Under the pieces are notes generated by a model that was given only the letters and a program-made list of their open reading frames with translations, did not search any database and was not told the DNA's origin. Position numbers and translations under genes: made by a program. DNA of 64,000 bases from contig CM057228.1 of NCBI GenBank assembly GCA_029891385.1, forward strand, positions 60,333,783-60,397,782, given 5' to 3'. Origin of the DNA: Erythroxylum novogranatense. Its lineage: Eukaryota > Streptophyta > Magnoliopsida > Malpighiales > Erythroxylaceae. Every line of letters begins with the position of its first letter. The stretch's first letter is position 1. Of the stretch, positions 48,181 to 60,066 are shown piece after piece.

Positions 48181-51100
48181 TTAATAAATCTCCGTGACTG
48201 GCTGGGTCAGCACATATGGCTTGAAAAAACGGCCTGCCCATCCCATACACACCTGTCCAATTTTCATATGAAATGGCACCGTTTTTTTTCTTAGACAGGG
48301 TTGGACAGGAATTTCTTGGACAGAGGATCTACGCTCGGAAGAACGTGGGACTGGTGTTGGCTTCAGACATTGTTCATTTATATCTTTCCATGCATTGACA
48401 ATTTCTTTGCGAAAATATTCAATCGCCTCTTCCTTTGAAGCACCACCATACTGCTTCAAGTAACATTCTATTGATGAAGCTACATGGCGTCTCTCTTGCT
48501 CAAACTGCACGAAATATGTACAGGCACCAATTATTGGAAGTTATTTGAAGTTTGTTTCTTGTTTTCTTTTTTTTTAACTACATTATTTGTGTACCGTGTG
48601 GGAAACGATGTCATCCATGAGTCTGCAAATGATGGATGAAGCTTCAACAATCTTGGGGAAATTTTGCACCCATTCAATAGCCTCCTTTGTCGATGATTCC
48701 ACAATACCCAAGAACGATATCATTGACAACATTGGGTAGGAGCAGGAGAAAAGGGCAATTTGCATGTACTCCTCAAACGTTGGAATGTAGCCTTCATCGC
48801 GCCACTTGGATTCAACATGGAAGCATTGGACTACTTTTTTCATCTAAGAGAAAAATATATTAGCAACTTAAAGGAGGCTTTTCCCAGGCTTAGATGAGCA
48901 TGATTGAGAAATAGGGATATTATGTTTTAAAGAAAAGGGACTTCTCTTTCTTTTTTTCCTATTTTTCCAGAAAATGGTGTGTAGAATTAGAAGTGAAGAC
49001 TAACGAAAAAACGTGTATTAATGTCGAAATCAATGCTTACTGCCTCTTTAGCATAATGAATAGCAAAAGACATTCCTTGTTTCTCCATTTCCTCTCCAAT
49101 ATCATTGTAGAGTCGAAATATCATAAGATAGACCTTTCTCATGCTCTCGGGAAGCATATCAGCAGCTTCAGTATCCCACCTGGAATCAAATTAAAATATA
49201 GTTGTTTTAAACTTAAATTGCAAAAATATTCAGACAAAACAAGATGAATACAACGAATTATAGGTATTGTTAACCTCTGGATGGATTCCGTGAGGAGTTG
49301 GAGTTCTTCATTTGTCCCATATGCATCGTAAGTGTCATCTACGATTGATAGCATAGATACGATTTTAGTCATGATTTTTCTTGCCAATGCATATTTGGGC
49401 TCAAAGTATATTCCAAGCACCCAAAAATAGCACTCCACAATCCTGTCTCTTGCGTAGGGAAACTTAGTTGATGATGCTTCGTTTTTCCACCACCTGATGA
49501 TTAACGAAAGGAATTAAACAATCAATAGAACAAACAATTGAAACGCCTTCCTCTTCAGGTTGCATTAAATAGCACATGTAATAGATTGACTCTTTGAAGT
49601 ATCATTTTAAAATTTTGGATTGGTCCAATCAGTAATAACTTGAAAATAAAACTGTAACAATTTTTTGTCGCCTCACTTTATCAATAGATACGAGAAAATT
49701 AAATGATATGGAGAATTGAAAATATATTTAATTTATAATTTTCCTATAAAATCTTACAAATATGAAAATTTGAACCAAACTCATATATTTAATTTAACAT
49801 TATAAACTCGACAAATCAGACTAGAAGATAATTATATCACTTCATCTCAATAGATTTTAAAAAATTAGTTTGTAATAAACATAGAGGAAATTAAAATAAA
49901 TAATTAAAAAACTAAATAGTTTTGTAAGGTTTAAATATTTTAGGTTTACGTGGATTAAATGAAAATTTTATTTGAACCTCGTGGATGAAACGTTAAAAGC
50001 ACTACAACAAAAAGAGGTTTAGGCAACATTAAATTTATAACATTTTAAAATGTGTTGCTTAAGATATTCAATGAGCATAGCATAATTTGTAGTCACAGGC
50101 AAATTTGTTTGGTCATTAAGCTCATTCTAGTTCTAATAGACAATAAATAATTAAATAATATTAGTATATTTGTAATTGTGTACCCTAATTATAAGTGTCA
50201 TACTAACTTTGTGATTCCACTAAGCTCCTCCTGATGAAGTCCCTGCAACAAGTTGAAATCCATTTTTGCGAACTTCAACAGGGTTTTGTTATGAGATTCG
50301 TCTGAGTACGAAGAAATATAGTGCTTTATTTCCAACCTTGGTGGGCATTTACGGATAGGCCGGTTCAAAGCATGTCTTACTTGTTCCGCTAACTGGATGT
50401 TTAATTGGTTCAATACAGCCTGAAGTCCTGCCGTAGTGAAAGCTATGGCTTCGTCTAAGATATCTTCTCCACGTATCCCGAGATGTGCTGCCTCATATAA
50501 AGTCAGCATTCCTCGAACGTCTTTAAGCAAGCACTCCTTAAAGTTTCCTCTGCAATCTTTGAATTTCTCAAATGTATCTGCACGATCACAAGCATACATA
50601 CTATAGAATTGCAGACATTTTATGATTAGTTTCAAAGTATGTACATAGTTAGAAACTTCGGAGGTGGTATAAATGCTTATTGGCAGCCGAAGAAACAAGG
50701 CTTACCAGACGAAACTTTTATGCCTTGCTGTCTAAGTAATCGAAATTGAAGAGCAGCTGTATAGAGATCATATTCAAACTCATAGTTGAAATTAGCAGCT
50801 ATCTCGTTTAATGCACCTTCGATCTCAGGCTCAAAGTGATATGCAACTCCCAAACGTTGGACTAAATCAATCATGTTTAGTTTTTGTGACGGCCCATCCG
50901 AAGGATTCATCAACATTCCTCTCACCTCGTCTATGAGTTTTTGGAGTTCGTGTGGAACTGCAGTGTTCGTTGTCTGGAAAGCAAAACTTGGAATTTTAGA
51001 TTCTCTAAATTGTCTAGTTTGATTGTTAATACCCATGGGACTTTACTTTCTATAGAATCAACATGTTATAAAAGTTCCTATTTTTATCAAGTTAAAGCCA

Positions 51101-51309
51101 TGAAAGAGCTCCAAATTTCCCCAAACCTGAAAAGGAAATCCTTATTCTGACCCCTAAAACATACGTAATTTAATTACCTCAGGCTCCTAAAAGCAAGAAA
51201 GAAACTGATCCCCCCAGATTGATGGATGAAAAGTAGCAGAAGGACGATTGACAGAGGATGTTGGAAGACTTTGGACTGAAGAGGGAACAGCGGAAACTTG
51301 CGAAGACAT
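48181..51309 (-). pseudogene. Terpene synthase, TPS-a type (probable sesquiterpene synthase), broken
   Basis: Seven exons on the minus strand: 51309-51178, 50973-50706, 50577-50208, 49493-49275, 49179-49041, 48843-48595 and 48504-48181. Every intron has GT-AG borders and phases join cleanly. Exons 5 and 6 have the family-typical 139 and 249 bp. The model is 566 codons with no transit peptide, so the enzyme would be cytosolic. Motifs: RPx8W at residues 22-32, RDR at 272-274, metal-binding DDTYD at 309-313, and DDIVSHTFE (NSE/DTE) at 453-461. Such enzymes ionise and cyclise farnesyl diphosphate; the product cannot be read from sequence. Two lesions: codon 41 is TAG (51187-51189) in FLSCF*EPE, and the last ~51 codons come from a MITE, replacing the usual C-terminal helices (...LNLARV...IDPVP). 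Otherwise the coding sequence is intact, so the damage is recent or the TAG is a base error. Confidence 0.93.
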
Positions 51310-51400
51310 GGTTTTAATTTACTTGATCATAAAAGTAAAATGCTACTGATAAAGCTCAGACTGCACCGCTATATGTGATAGTGTGAGCTTGAGGCTCGTA

Positions 51401-51408
51401 TACTTATA
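51401..51408 (-). promoter_or_regulatory. Likely TATA box of the terpene synthase
   Basis: Minus-strand CCATATAAGTATAC, about 95 bases before the ATG at 51309, giving a short leader of roughly 65 bases if transcription starts 30 bases downstream. Confidence 0.55.
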
Positions 51409-51419
51409 TGGAAAAGTTT

Positions 51420-53122
51420 CAAGATAACAGAAATTTTTTGAGGAATAAAAAATTGCAATATGGATCATGGATGGCCATTTTCTTAGTCCCCAAACAAATT
51501 GTTTCAACTTTTAATTTGATACAAAAATGATATATCGTTAATGTTAAAATAATTAATAAAATAATCATTTTATTAAAATAATTAATAATTAATAAAATAA
51601 TTATATAAGAGAAAAGATTCATAATTCACATTATAAGTAAAACACTTATCCTATTCAAATAAAAATAATTACAAAATTTTACATGGTATATAAATTGAGA
51701 TCAATTGGGTGGCTTAAAAATAAAGAAAATAGAGTGTTGAGCGTTGAGGTCAGAAATAATTAATTAATTTTATGTCCGAAGTGAATAAAAATAATGTGGC
51801 TTTTATATTTAAAAGGTTTTAAAACTTCTTAACCTTTAAGATTTTAAAACAACTTCGCAAATTTATATTTAAAAAACTATTTTCTTATTTTAAGATAAAA
51901 ATAATGATAAAACATATGTGATATAAATATTATACGTAGAGTAATCCAATATCCGACATAATAACCCAACTCAAATTATAAATTCGACTTTAACTAATTG
52001 AATTAAATTTAAATTAATAATTTAATATAATTATAATAAATTATTAATTAAATTATATTTAATTAGTTTAGTTTGTGTTTAAAATTATGATGATTTTTTA
52101 TATAAACTAATCGGTTCATATAAACTAATTGAATCTCTCCTAATTTTATATTTGAGCTGTGATATTATTGGTTGTGTTACAGGTAATGATTATTTGAAAC
52201 GTTATTAATTATATTTTATTTTCTTCGCAAAAAAAAAAAGTACATTTTATTACCTTTTAACTAAAACAAGTGTACCCCTAAAGTTGTAGTGAATTCAATA
52301 ATTGAATTATTTGTGCTGGTGTTCCACCATCTCGTTAGGCCTTGCCAAAGTTGGGAAATTAGCGCTAAGGAAAACCCATAGATATTAGACATCATTTTCG
52401 CATATGTTACTCATTATTTTCCTTTTCAACTATTTCCCAAATAATTTGAATTCATTAATTAAGTTGGGGTCGGAGCCCTTTCGTTGACAAGGTACTATAC
52501 TATGCATTGATTTGACTCGTGGTCCAGTGGCCAATGCGAAGATGTTGACGGCGAAGACTACTAGTATGTAACATGTAAAAATAATTGAATAGGTGAATAA
52601 ATGATCATCCGTCCTGAAGTATTTTGTTGCGACCGAATTAAAATAAATAAGATTGAAAGAATAATAAGTAGGTACAAATTTTACCTTAAAATTTTCTAAA
52701 TTAAGATAAAAATTACAAGCAAGGATAAAAAAAAATTTACTACTAAAATAATTAAAAAATTAGGCCCACAAAACAAAAGTATATATTTACTATCACGTGA
52801 TTATTTATGTACTTAAAGCAAAATTGTCCAGTATTACGGCACCAAACCATCCACGTTTTAGATTTGAAAGCATTTATTGTTGATGTCATCTGACTCTGGT
52901 TAAAAAGATGTCTACTAAAGGCCAACTATCTCAAGAATCTGGTATTTAATATCCCTAAAGCTGAGATGTCAAGTGAAAGAGACGCATTCTTTAGCTACAG
53001 ATCACCACAGGGATTGATATGACTTGGTGTGTATCGGACAAATGAGAGAGAAAGCACGACGAACCTTTTGCAGAGTTTTTGTAAGTAAAAAAAGGCAAAT
53101 AAATAAATTTACATTAAATTTA

Positions 53123-53155
<33 letters not shown>

Positions 53156-54384
53156 TAAATTCATTAACTCAATTAATGGTTTTGGCAGTGAAAGCCAATT
53201 TTACTCAAATCTATGAATCTTATTCGTTAGGCTTTATTACTATAGCTCTGATATTAATAAAATTTTTGATAAGGTAGAGAAGTTAGACAAGGTTCAAATG
53301 AGTTTATAGACATAAGATATATCATACATTAATTCAAAATTTTAAGATAATTTATATAAACCCTGCGTCATTATTATGTCTTATTTTGATGTAAGATGAC
53401 AGAAATAGGTGTAGGTTATTTCCTTGTACGAATTTGTTATTCAATCTCTGCTTAGTTGTTAATCTCAACATAATTATAGTTTTATTATTGATATAAAATT
53501 TTCAAATTAATATTTATTTGTTAGTTATTTTAGTTTATTCAAAATTTATGTATTTTAAGATATTCTAAATTTGAATTATATTTATTAAATGATTTTATTT
53601 TATTTTTAAAAATAAATTTTCAATTAATTATAAAATGTTTATTTTAGTTACTATTAATAATTAACATTAAATAGTTAAACAACAAATCAAATTATGACAA
53701 AAGAGCATAAAATAAAAAGTAATTTTTATAATTTAACTTATGGAACTAAAAAACCAAAACCAGAAATAAAAATAAAATTAAATAATTTTTATTATATTTA
53801 TTTTTATAAAAATTCTCTTATTTACTTCATTAACTCGATTAATGCTTTTGATGATGAAAGCTTTGAAGAACCTGTTACAAATTGAACTACACGCTAATGA
53901 TAGAGGGCACCGTCCCTCCACCATGAACCAGAATAATGCATAGTGCAGCTCCAGTGAGGACCCAGCCAGAGGGGGTCCCTTCTATTATTGCCGAAAGAGC
54001 CAACTGAGATTTTCATCCTGTTCAACCATAGATAGCTATATTTTTTATTTTTACGGTGGTAACACTGTATCATTTCAATGGGTCCTACCTTGAAGATGAA
54101 TCAATGACTTATAAAATAATGAATTTAAAATGAAAAATCAATTAAAATTTTCAGGCTTATTTTGAAAGATAAGAAAGAATAGTAATTAATCAAGCAAGTC
54201 ATCTAAAGATCGAACAAAACTTAAAAAAGAATTAATATATTTAAATTTGAGTCTAATTTTAATCCGACTTGAAGAAAGAGAATCCGATTTTGAGTTAGAC
54301 TCAATATAAAAAAAGTGAACCCAAATCCGAACTTATTTATTAGTTAGATTTGAGATTTTGATCATATTTCAATTCAAATTATAT
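51420..54384. other. AT-rich intergenic DNA
   Basis: No gene, LTR end or RNA gene recognised. A (TA)n run is at 53131-53155. A ~45-bp block with CATTAACTCRATTAATG and GTGAAAGC-like sequence occurs at 53160-53200 and again at 53826-53866. The 63-codon ORF at 53694-53885 is AT-biased and unlike any known protein. Confidence 0.6.
53131..53155. repeat. (TA)n microsatellite
   Basis: Twelve TA units. Confidence 0.95.
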
Positions 54385-54703
54385 TGTTGTATATATATAT
54401 ATATAGTGACCCATGTCACTTACAATTTAAGTCTAATGAAAACAGTCTAAGATAATGATTATTGAGTATTAAAGAATTGACCTCAAATAGGTTGAAGACC
54501 CTTTCTCTCTCATCTTTAAAAATAAAATGCAACAATAGACATGTTGGTTATTAGTATGTTTTAGAAAACTATCAAGAGAGATTTTTGAAACTATCGAGGA
54601 AACTAATTAAAGAAGATAAAGCAGAGAGGGAATCAATCTTTATAAACACTATAATAGATTTAGTTATGTCAAGTGTTAATCGATCCTGCATTATTTGTTT
54701 ACA
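54385..54703 (+). repeat. copia-2 5' LTR
   Basis: TGTTGTATATATA to TTGTTTACA, about 319 bp. It matches 63472-63783 over GACATGTTGG, GAAGATAA and GCAGAGAGGGAATCAATC, with an (AT)n expansion near its start. Confidence 0.85.
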
Positions 54704-54704
54704 A

Positions 54705-54722
54705 TTGGTATTAGAGCATGGT
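54705..54722 (+). promoter_or_regulatory. Primer binding site of copia-2
   Basis: TTGGTATTAGAGCATGGT, one change from the tRNA-Met site TGGTATCAGAGC. Confidence 0.85.
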
Positions 54723-55836
54723 TATCATAAAGGATTTTGAATTTTTGAATTTATGTTGAACATTGATTGTTTCTGCGATGCTATCTTTCGCTTTTGTTTT
54801 TTGGAATGGGTATGGCTTCTGAGTTTGTTCATGGATACGAATTGTTCAAAAGTTAAAGAAACGAAAATGAAAGTTTCAATTGGTAAAACATTTTGGACTT
54901 TTTGTGGAAATCAAGTTCGAAAGGGCTAAGAAAGACAGATTCTAGATGGTCTTTAGAGTCAGCGATGGATTTTTTTTTAATTTTTTTGTTTTCCAATGGT
55001 GACTGTAATTGGAGGCGAGATGGAAAGCTTTCGTTGTTGGACTGAACCGCCTCCTAAAAGGAAACCATGAAAGAAATGGGCATGGTAGCTTATTTAAAAA
55101 AAACAACTAAAAGGAGGGAAAACATCATATTAAAGCAGCAATCACCAAAAAGTTAGACACGATGATGATGATGATGATGAGGATGATGAAGGAGCACCGG
55201 ATCTCTGCCAATTCTCTCGCCTCTTTTTATCATGAAGGTTATGCTCTCTTCTTCGACGAGATATGTAAACAAACGATTGCTTTTTAGGATTGAATAAGAG
55301 GTAAGTAAAAGTTGCTCTCCCTCTTTTCGAGTATAAATTTTTGATTAATCAATCTCTTTTGCTTTAGTATTTTTGGGTTTTGTTGGGTTTTCTTAAATTT
55401 TTGTTCTTTATGATTTTTTCCCTTATGATATTAGCTTCTTTGTTTGATTTAGCGTGTAATGATTTCTGAGTTTGATTATGTGTTATCTTTACATCTGATA
55501 TTGTTGGATTTATGTTAGGATTGAATTTTATGCTTAATGTTTTTACGGTTTCAGACATTTTGTGTTTTGACTTTTTGTGTTTGTTTGTTTTTGTTTGTTT
55601 TTTTCACTCTTATCATTTGGGTATTAGTGTTTTCTACAAATAAAGAGATTGATATATTTTGTTATATTTTCGCTTTTAAATATATTATATTTTAAAAATC
55701 GAGTTATATTTTATTTTATTTATTTACATATTTTATTGTAATTCTATTTACTTAAATTTTCTTACAGGTGATGTTTTACTTATTTATTATGTTCATCTAT
55801 ATCACTATTTTTTGTCACATCAGTATATGGATTCAT

Positions 55837-57240
55837 CGAAACAACCTCTCTATTATGTAGCAATGATATGAGTTCGTTCGTTCCGGCGATGCACGGCTAG
55901 AACGTCCGCATCTACCTAAAAAGCAGTGCAGAAGCGGACATAAAGGTATCGGAGATGAATTCGGTCGATCTAAGCCGATATTTAAAATCTAGGTTAAATA
56001 CCTATTTCAGATTAAAATTTTAAAAATTGGGGACTTTTTGCAAAATTTTAAAATTTTCAAAATTTCCTCTCCTTCCTCCTACCTCTCCTTCCTTTTTAAA
56101 GTTTTAAAATAATAATAAATATTTTATTACTAATAATAATAATAAATTAAATAAAACTTTAAAATAAATTATTTTAGTTTTATTACCAATAAATTATTTT
56201 ATTTGTATTACTAATAAATTATTTTTATTTAAATTTATTTTAACATTTTATCTAATATTTATTAATAAATACTAATAAATTAGTTTATAAATAATAATTT
56301 TAAAATTATTACTTATAAACTAATATTTATTTATATATTTTCAATTATTAAATCAAAATTTATATATTTTAAAATTAATTATATTTATTAATAATTATTA
56401 AATTAATTTTAAATATTAAATAAAATTGTAATTATGTCCAATTAAATGTAAAATGAAATGGAATGTGAAAAAATAACAATTGTAAAAAAATAATTCAAAA
56501 TTTTGATAAAATAGTTAATAATTCAAAATTCAAAATTTTGAATTATTTTCATTATTTTACAATTAATTATTATATTTAGATAATTATATATATATATATA
56601 TTATATAGATAATTATTATATATATAAATAATTAAAATATAATAAAGATATATATAAACTAAAATGAATAAGATATAAACAAAAAACTAAATTAAATAAT
56701 CTACAACTTAACAATATGACAATTGACTATTTTATAAATTTTAAAAAATTCAGAGACAATTTTATAAATTTAAAAATATTTTTGTATTTTGTAATATTTT
56801 AAATACTTTGTATTATTCTTAATTTTATAAATGTATGATGATAATTGTTTTATTTATATTAATTGTGGTTATTATTTATATGTAAAATATTTAAAATTAT
56901 TGTTATTTCATATTAATTGTCATTATTATTTATTATTAAGATTTTTGAAAGCATGATTGATGTAAACAGTCAACTAGTAAAGTATACAGTACAATTGTAT
57001 AATATAATAATATGGACTATTTTGCAATTCTTAAAAATTTTAGGGACTATTTCATAAATTTAAAAAATTTTCCGAAACGATATCCGGTACAGTTCCGTTC
57101 CAAAGCTCAATCTGGTACCGAACTCGATACGGTATTCATAACATTGTTATGTAGAGGTAAGCCTGTGTACTATCAGATCTTCCCAAACCTTGCTTCACTG
57201 CGAGACTTCGGATTGGGTGCGATGACGATGATGATGATGA
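55837..57240 (+). mobile_element. Au-like SINE 3' fragment, split by a hAT MITE
   Basis: Left part CGAAACAACCTCTCTATTAT (55837-55860) and right part AGGTAAGCCTGTGTAC to GGATTGGGTGCGATG (57155-57222), followed by (GAT)n. When rejoined at TTATGTAG they follow the familiar plant SINE tail (CCTCTCTAC ... GGTAAGGCTGCGTACA ... ATTGGGT). The tRNA-like head is not seen, so it is 5'-truncated. The family name is from memory of the consensus. Confidence 0.55.
55861..57146. mobile_element. Non-autonomous hAT-type element
   Basis: 1,286 bp with an 8-bp TSD TTATGTAG (55853-55860 and 57147-57154). The ends are CAATGATATGAG and, inverted, CAATGTTATGAA. TSD length and CAATG-type termini fit the hAT superfamily. 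The interior is very AT-rich and carries no transposase. Confidence 0.82.
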
Positions 57241-57715
57241 TGAAGAACTAAATTGTCGCAGCGCCTAAGGAAGAAGACGAGAGGCGGTTTATGTGACTTC
57301 CAGACTCCTATCATTTTAAGTTGTTTTGAACAAAATGTTTTTGGTTATTGTAAACCCTTCGTCAGGCTTTTTTATTTTGGGTCATCAATGATCAAAAGCT
57401 TGATACAATTTTAGTTTTGGACCAAAGCAATTTTGGGGTTTATGGAATTTAAGTCTGGATCATTAAATGGTAATTATTTTTTGAATCATAATTGGTCAAT
57501 CAATTAATGACATAATTAATTGATTACTTTTGGTTGATTTAATTTTTTATGCATCAATGTTGCACATATTTTTATGCATAATATAATTTTAGAAAATAGT
57601 GTCGTATTATTTGTTTTAATTGGTACTTTGAATATTTATATTATGCCATGCTTGGAATTAAAATTTTCTTATTATATGTTAAATATGATGCATGACATTA
57701 TGGTAATATAGAATA

Positions 57716-58150
57716 GCTTGTTAATCACCAAAGTGACCAAACTAATTAAATTAAATTTTCTTATGTATAATAATTTTCCAAGTAAATGTTTATTGCATGA
57801 AAAGCTTGTTAGTCACCAAAGTGACCTTGTTTGAAAAGATTAGACATTTAATTGTGAAATTTTCAATTGTTCATGTTGATATGATGCTACTAAAATGACA
57901 TAAAGGTTGAACTGAACAATTGAGATCATTAATTATAACACTAGGATATCACCCAAAGGTGGACCATTGCTTATACTTAATGACATTAAAGGCACTTTAT
58001 CAACACATTTGATTAATATGATTGTATATCTAAGGATAACATGCATGTTGACCAGAATATGATTGATTGTCCATTATAGTGAACTATATTTGCATTATGA
58101 TAGGTTACAGTTATGTATTTAAATTTCACCCAAAGGAGAATTTAAATGCA
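57716..58150 (+). repeat. Short repeats in the copia-2 leader
   Basis: AGCTTGTTARTCACCAAAG with GTGACC occurs at about 57716 and 57808. CACCCAAAGG occurs twice more near 57950 and 58127. Each can form a CACC...GGTG or TCAC...GTGA hairpin. Confidence 0.6.
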
Positions 58151-58219
58151 TAATTAAAGCTTAATATTAGTCTGAATCCATTTAGGTCTACTTAAAGCAT
58201 TAATGCATGGGCTATCTGG

Positions 58220-58487
58220 TGTGCTTGCAACATCTACTAATTTGTTCGCTTTAGGAAATGACTTGATCAAGTTCAATAGTCTGAATTATGTGGATTGGTC
58301 CGAGCACATCCAATTCCAACTAGGTGTAATGAATTTGAACTTTTCATAGTTTTAGCCGTAAGGCCCATAGCTATAACTGAGATTAGTTTTGAAGTTGACA
58401 AGTCTTATTATAAGGCTTGGGAATGGTATAACATGCTGAGCTTAAATTTGATGCAAATAATGATTGCCGAAAATGTAAAGTGGTTAA
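58220..58487 (+). pseudogene. copia-2 gag, first part
   Basis: The frame reads TNLFALGNDLIKFNSLNYVD then WSEHIQFQLGVMNLNF, like the N-terminus of plant copia gags (F.G.NY..W...I...L). Stops follow almost at once. The solo LTR at 58488 interrupts it and gag resumes after 59396 with LMPKTDNAKEFKLKLKEYS. The product would have been the capsid. Confidence 0.65.
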
Positions 58488-59396
58488 TGTAGCACCCCAC
58501 TCCCGACGGGACCCGAACCCGATATCCATGGTGATGTCCGAGCCCGTGACCCGCGAGGGTGGCGTACTAGAACATTCATTACCTTATTAAAAATCGTATG
58601 ACAATTTCGTTTTCTTTCATTGATAAAACAATTTCAACCATTATTAGCACTCATTAGTTTAAGTAGAGTCTTGGTTGGAACTAGAGAAGAAGCAAGCAAA
58701 GAACAAGTAGAACTTATTTGGGAGGAGAAGGAAATTGTCAAAGGAAGAAAACACAATGAAGGAAACGCAAGTTTCGGATGAGAAGAGAATGGCTTTCCAA
58801 AATGGATTTTTTTAAGACATTCCTAGGAGAAATTTCGAGAATCATGGAAGAGTAAGACAAAGTCAATAAATAGGACACTTGGCTCTTCCATTTAATGAAG
58901 AGAAAAGACAAAAATTAAGTAATTAAACCATTTAAATAATAAAAAAACATAATCCTAATTAGTTAAGTACTAATCTCAATTAATCTCAAATCATGGCATT
59001 AGAATATTATCCTAACCTCATTATCCACTAATCTTATGCCATTAGGCAATCCTGTTCAATACAAAACAGTCCACTCAGTCAGTCAGTTGAAATTTTCCGA
59101 TCCGGGCAAGGACCCCGAAAAATTTCAGAAAAATTTCCATAAATTCCTAAAAATAGAAAACAATTTATGGCTCACTCAGAATAATTTTTCAAATCCAATA
59201 ACCCCGTTAATCACAATATAATTACATTTGGCACTAAAACCGGGAATATCATGTATGCATGTACAATAAGTTCATGTGCATAGATTTCACTAGTTACTAG
59301 TACCAGTATGCATGGATAGTCCTAAGTCATTCCGATCCATCTTATCCTATGCCAAATTTACTATTTTACCCTTCCAATTGGGGGTGGGATGTTACA
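58488..59396 (-). repeat. Solo LTR, short relative of the LARD-1 LTR
   Basis: Flanked by TSD GTTAA (58483-58487 and 59397-59401). Minus strand reads TGTAACATCCCACCC to GGGTGCTACA, 909 bp. Both ends and the purine-rich block with GCAAGTTTCGGATGAG match the 2.2-kb LARD-1 LTRs. The central and 3' part, including the candidate intron and bracketed repeats, is missing. Confidence 0.88.
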
Positions 59397-59401
59397 GTTA
59401 A

Positions 59402-60066
59402 TGCCTAAAACAGACAATGCAAAGGAGTTCAAGTTGAAGCTTAAGGAATACTCCTAATCTGATATAGCTGACAAGTCCATAGTAGGGACTTTAATGACTG
59501 AGTTGACGACTAAAAAGTTTAACTGGTCACAACCTATTCATGATCATGTAACACATATGTCAAATCTAGCTATAAAGCTGAAATCTATGAGTATGGATGT
59601 AAGTGAGTCCTTCCTTGTACAATTCATTATCAACTCACTTCCTCTTAAGTTCAGCTAGTTCCAGGTGAATGATAGCACTATTAAGGAAAAATGGAACCTT
59701 CAAGAAATTAAGGCCATGTTAGTTTAGGAGGAAGGGAGATTAAAGAAAATGAAGGAACACTCTGTTCATCTCATGTTTCATCAAGGAGCTAGTAACAGCA
59801 AGAACAAACCAAAACAGAAAGGCAAAGATAAGGACAAAGCTCTCAGTAAAGTTAATGAGAGTCAAATCCATAAAGATAAGAGGTGCCACTTCTACAAGAA
59901 GCCTGGTCACTTCAAGAAGGATTTCCCTAAAAGAAAGACTTGGCTAAAAAAGAAAGGTGTATATTATGTCTCAGTATGTTTTGAATCAAATCTTATTGAA
60001 GTGTCTAATAATACCTGGTGGTTAGATTCTGGTGCAATTATTTATGTATCACATGTTAAACAATGA
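59402..60066 (+). pseudogene. copia-2 gag, second part with zinc knuckle
   Basis: After the solo LTR the frame gives LTTKKFNWSQPIHDHVTHMS, IINSLPLKFS (the usual FINSLP.EF) and EEGRLKKMKEHSVHLMFHQG. A Lys-rich linker follows, then CHFYKKPGHFKKDFPKRK at about 59884-59937. The knuckle should be CxxCxxxGHxxxxC but the second and third Cys are Tyr and Phe. Several in-frame stops (59455, 59657, 59726). Role: RNA packaging, lost here. Confidence 0.85.

Larger units (their letters stand above)
47821..48336. mobile_element. Inverted-repeat MITE in the terpene synthase 3' end
   Basis: The plus-strand end GAGCGCAGATCCTCTGTCTA and the inverted right end (minus strand GAGCGTAGATCCTCTGTCCA), both followed by AGAAAT, form a 26-bp terminal inverted repeat with two mismatches, 516 bp apart. 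The interior is AT-rich with an (AAT)n run (47866-47912) and no transposase. No convincing TSD was seen, so the family is unassigned and a post-insertion deletion is possible. The right end abuts the terpene synthase reading frame exactly at VPRSS. Confidence 0.75.

Noticed and set aside
53694..53885. 63-codon Lys/Asn/Tyr-rich ORF
   Set aside because: Its composition is that of translated AT-rich DNA; no homology or gene context.
55140..55330. (GAT)n run, open stretch and AAGAGGTAAGT splice-like site in the copia-2 leader, which could be a captured host 5' UTR and exon
   Set aside because: Too short, no recognisable protein, no partner acceptor or second exon that I can identify.
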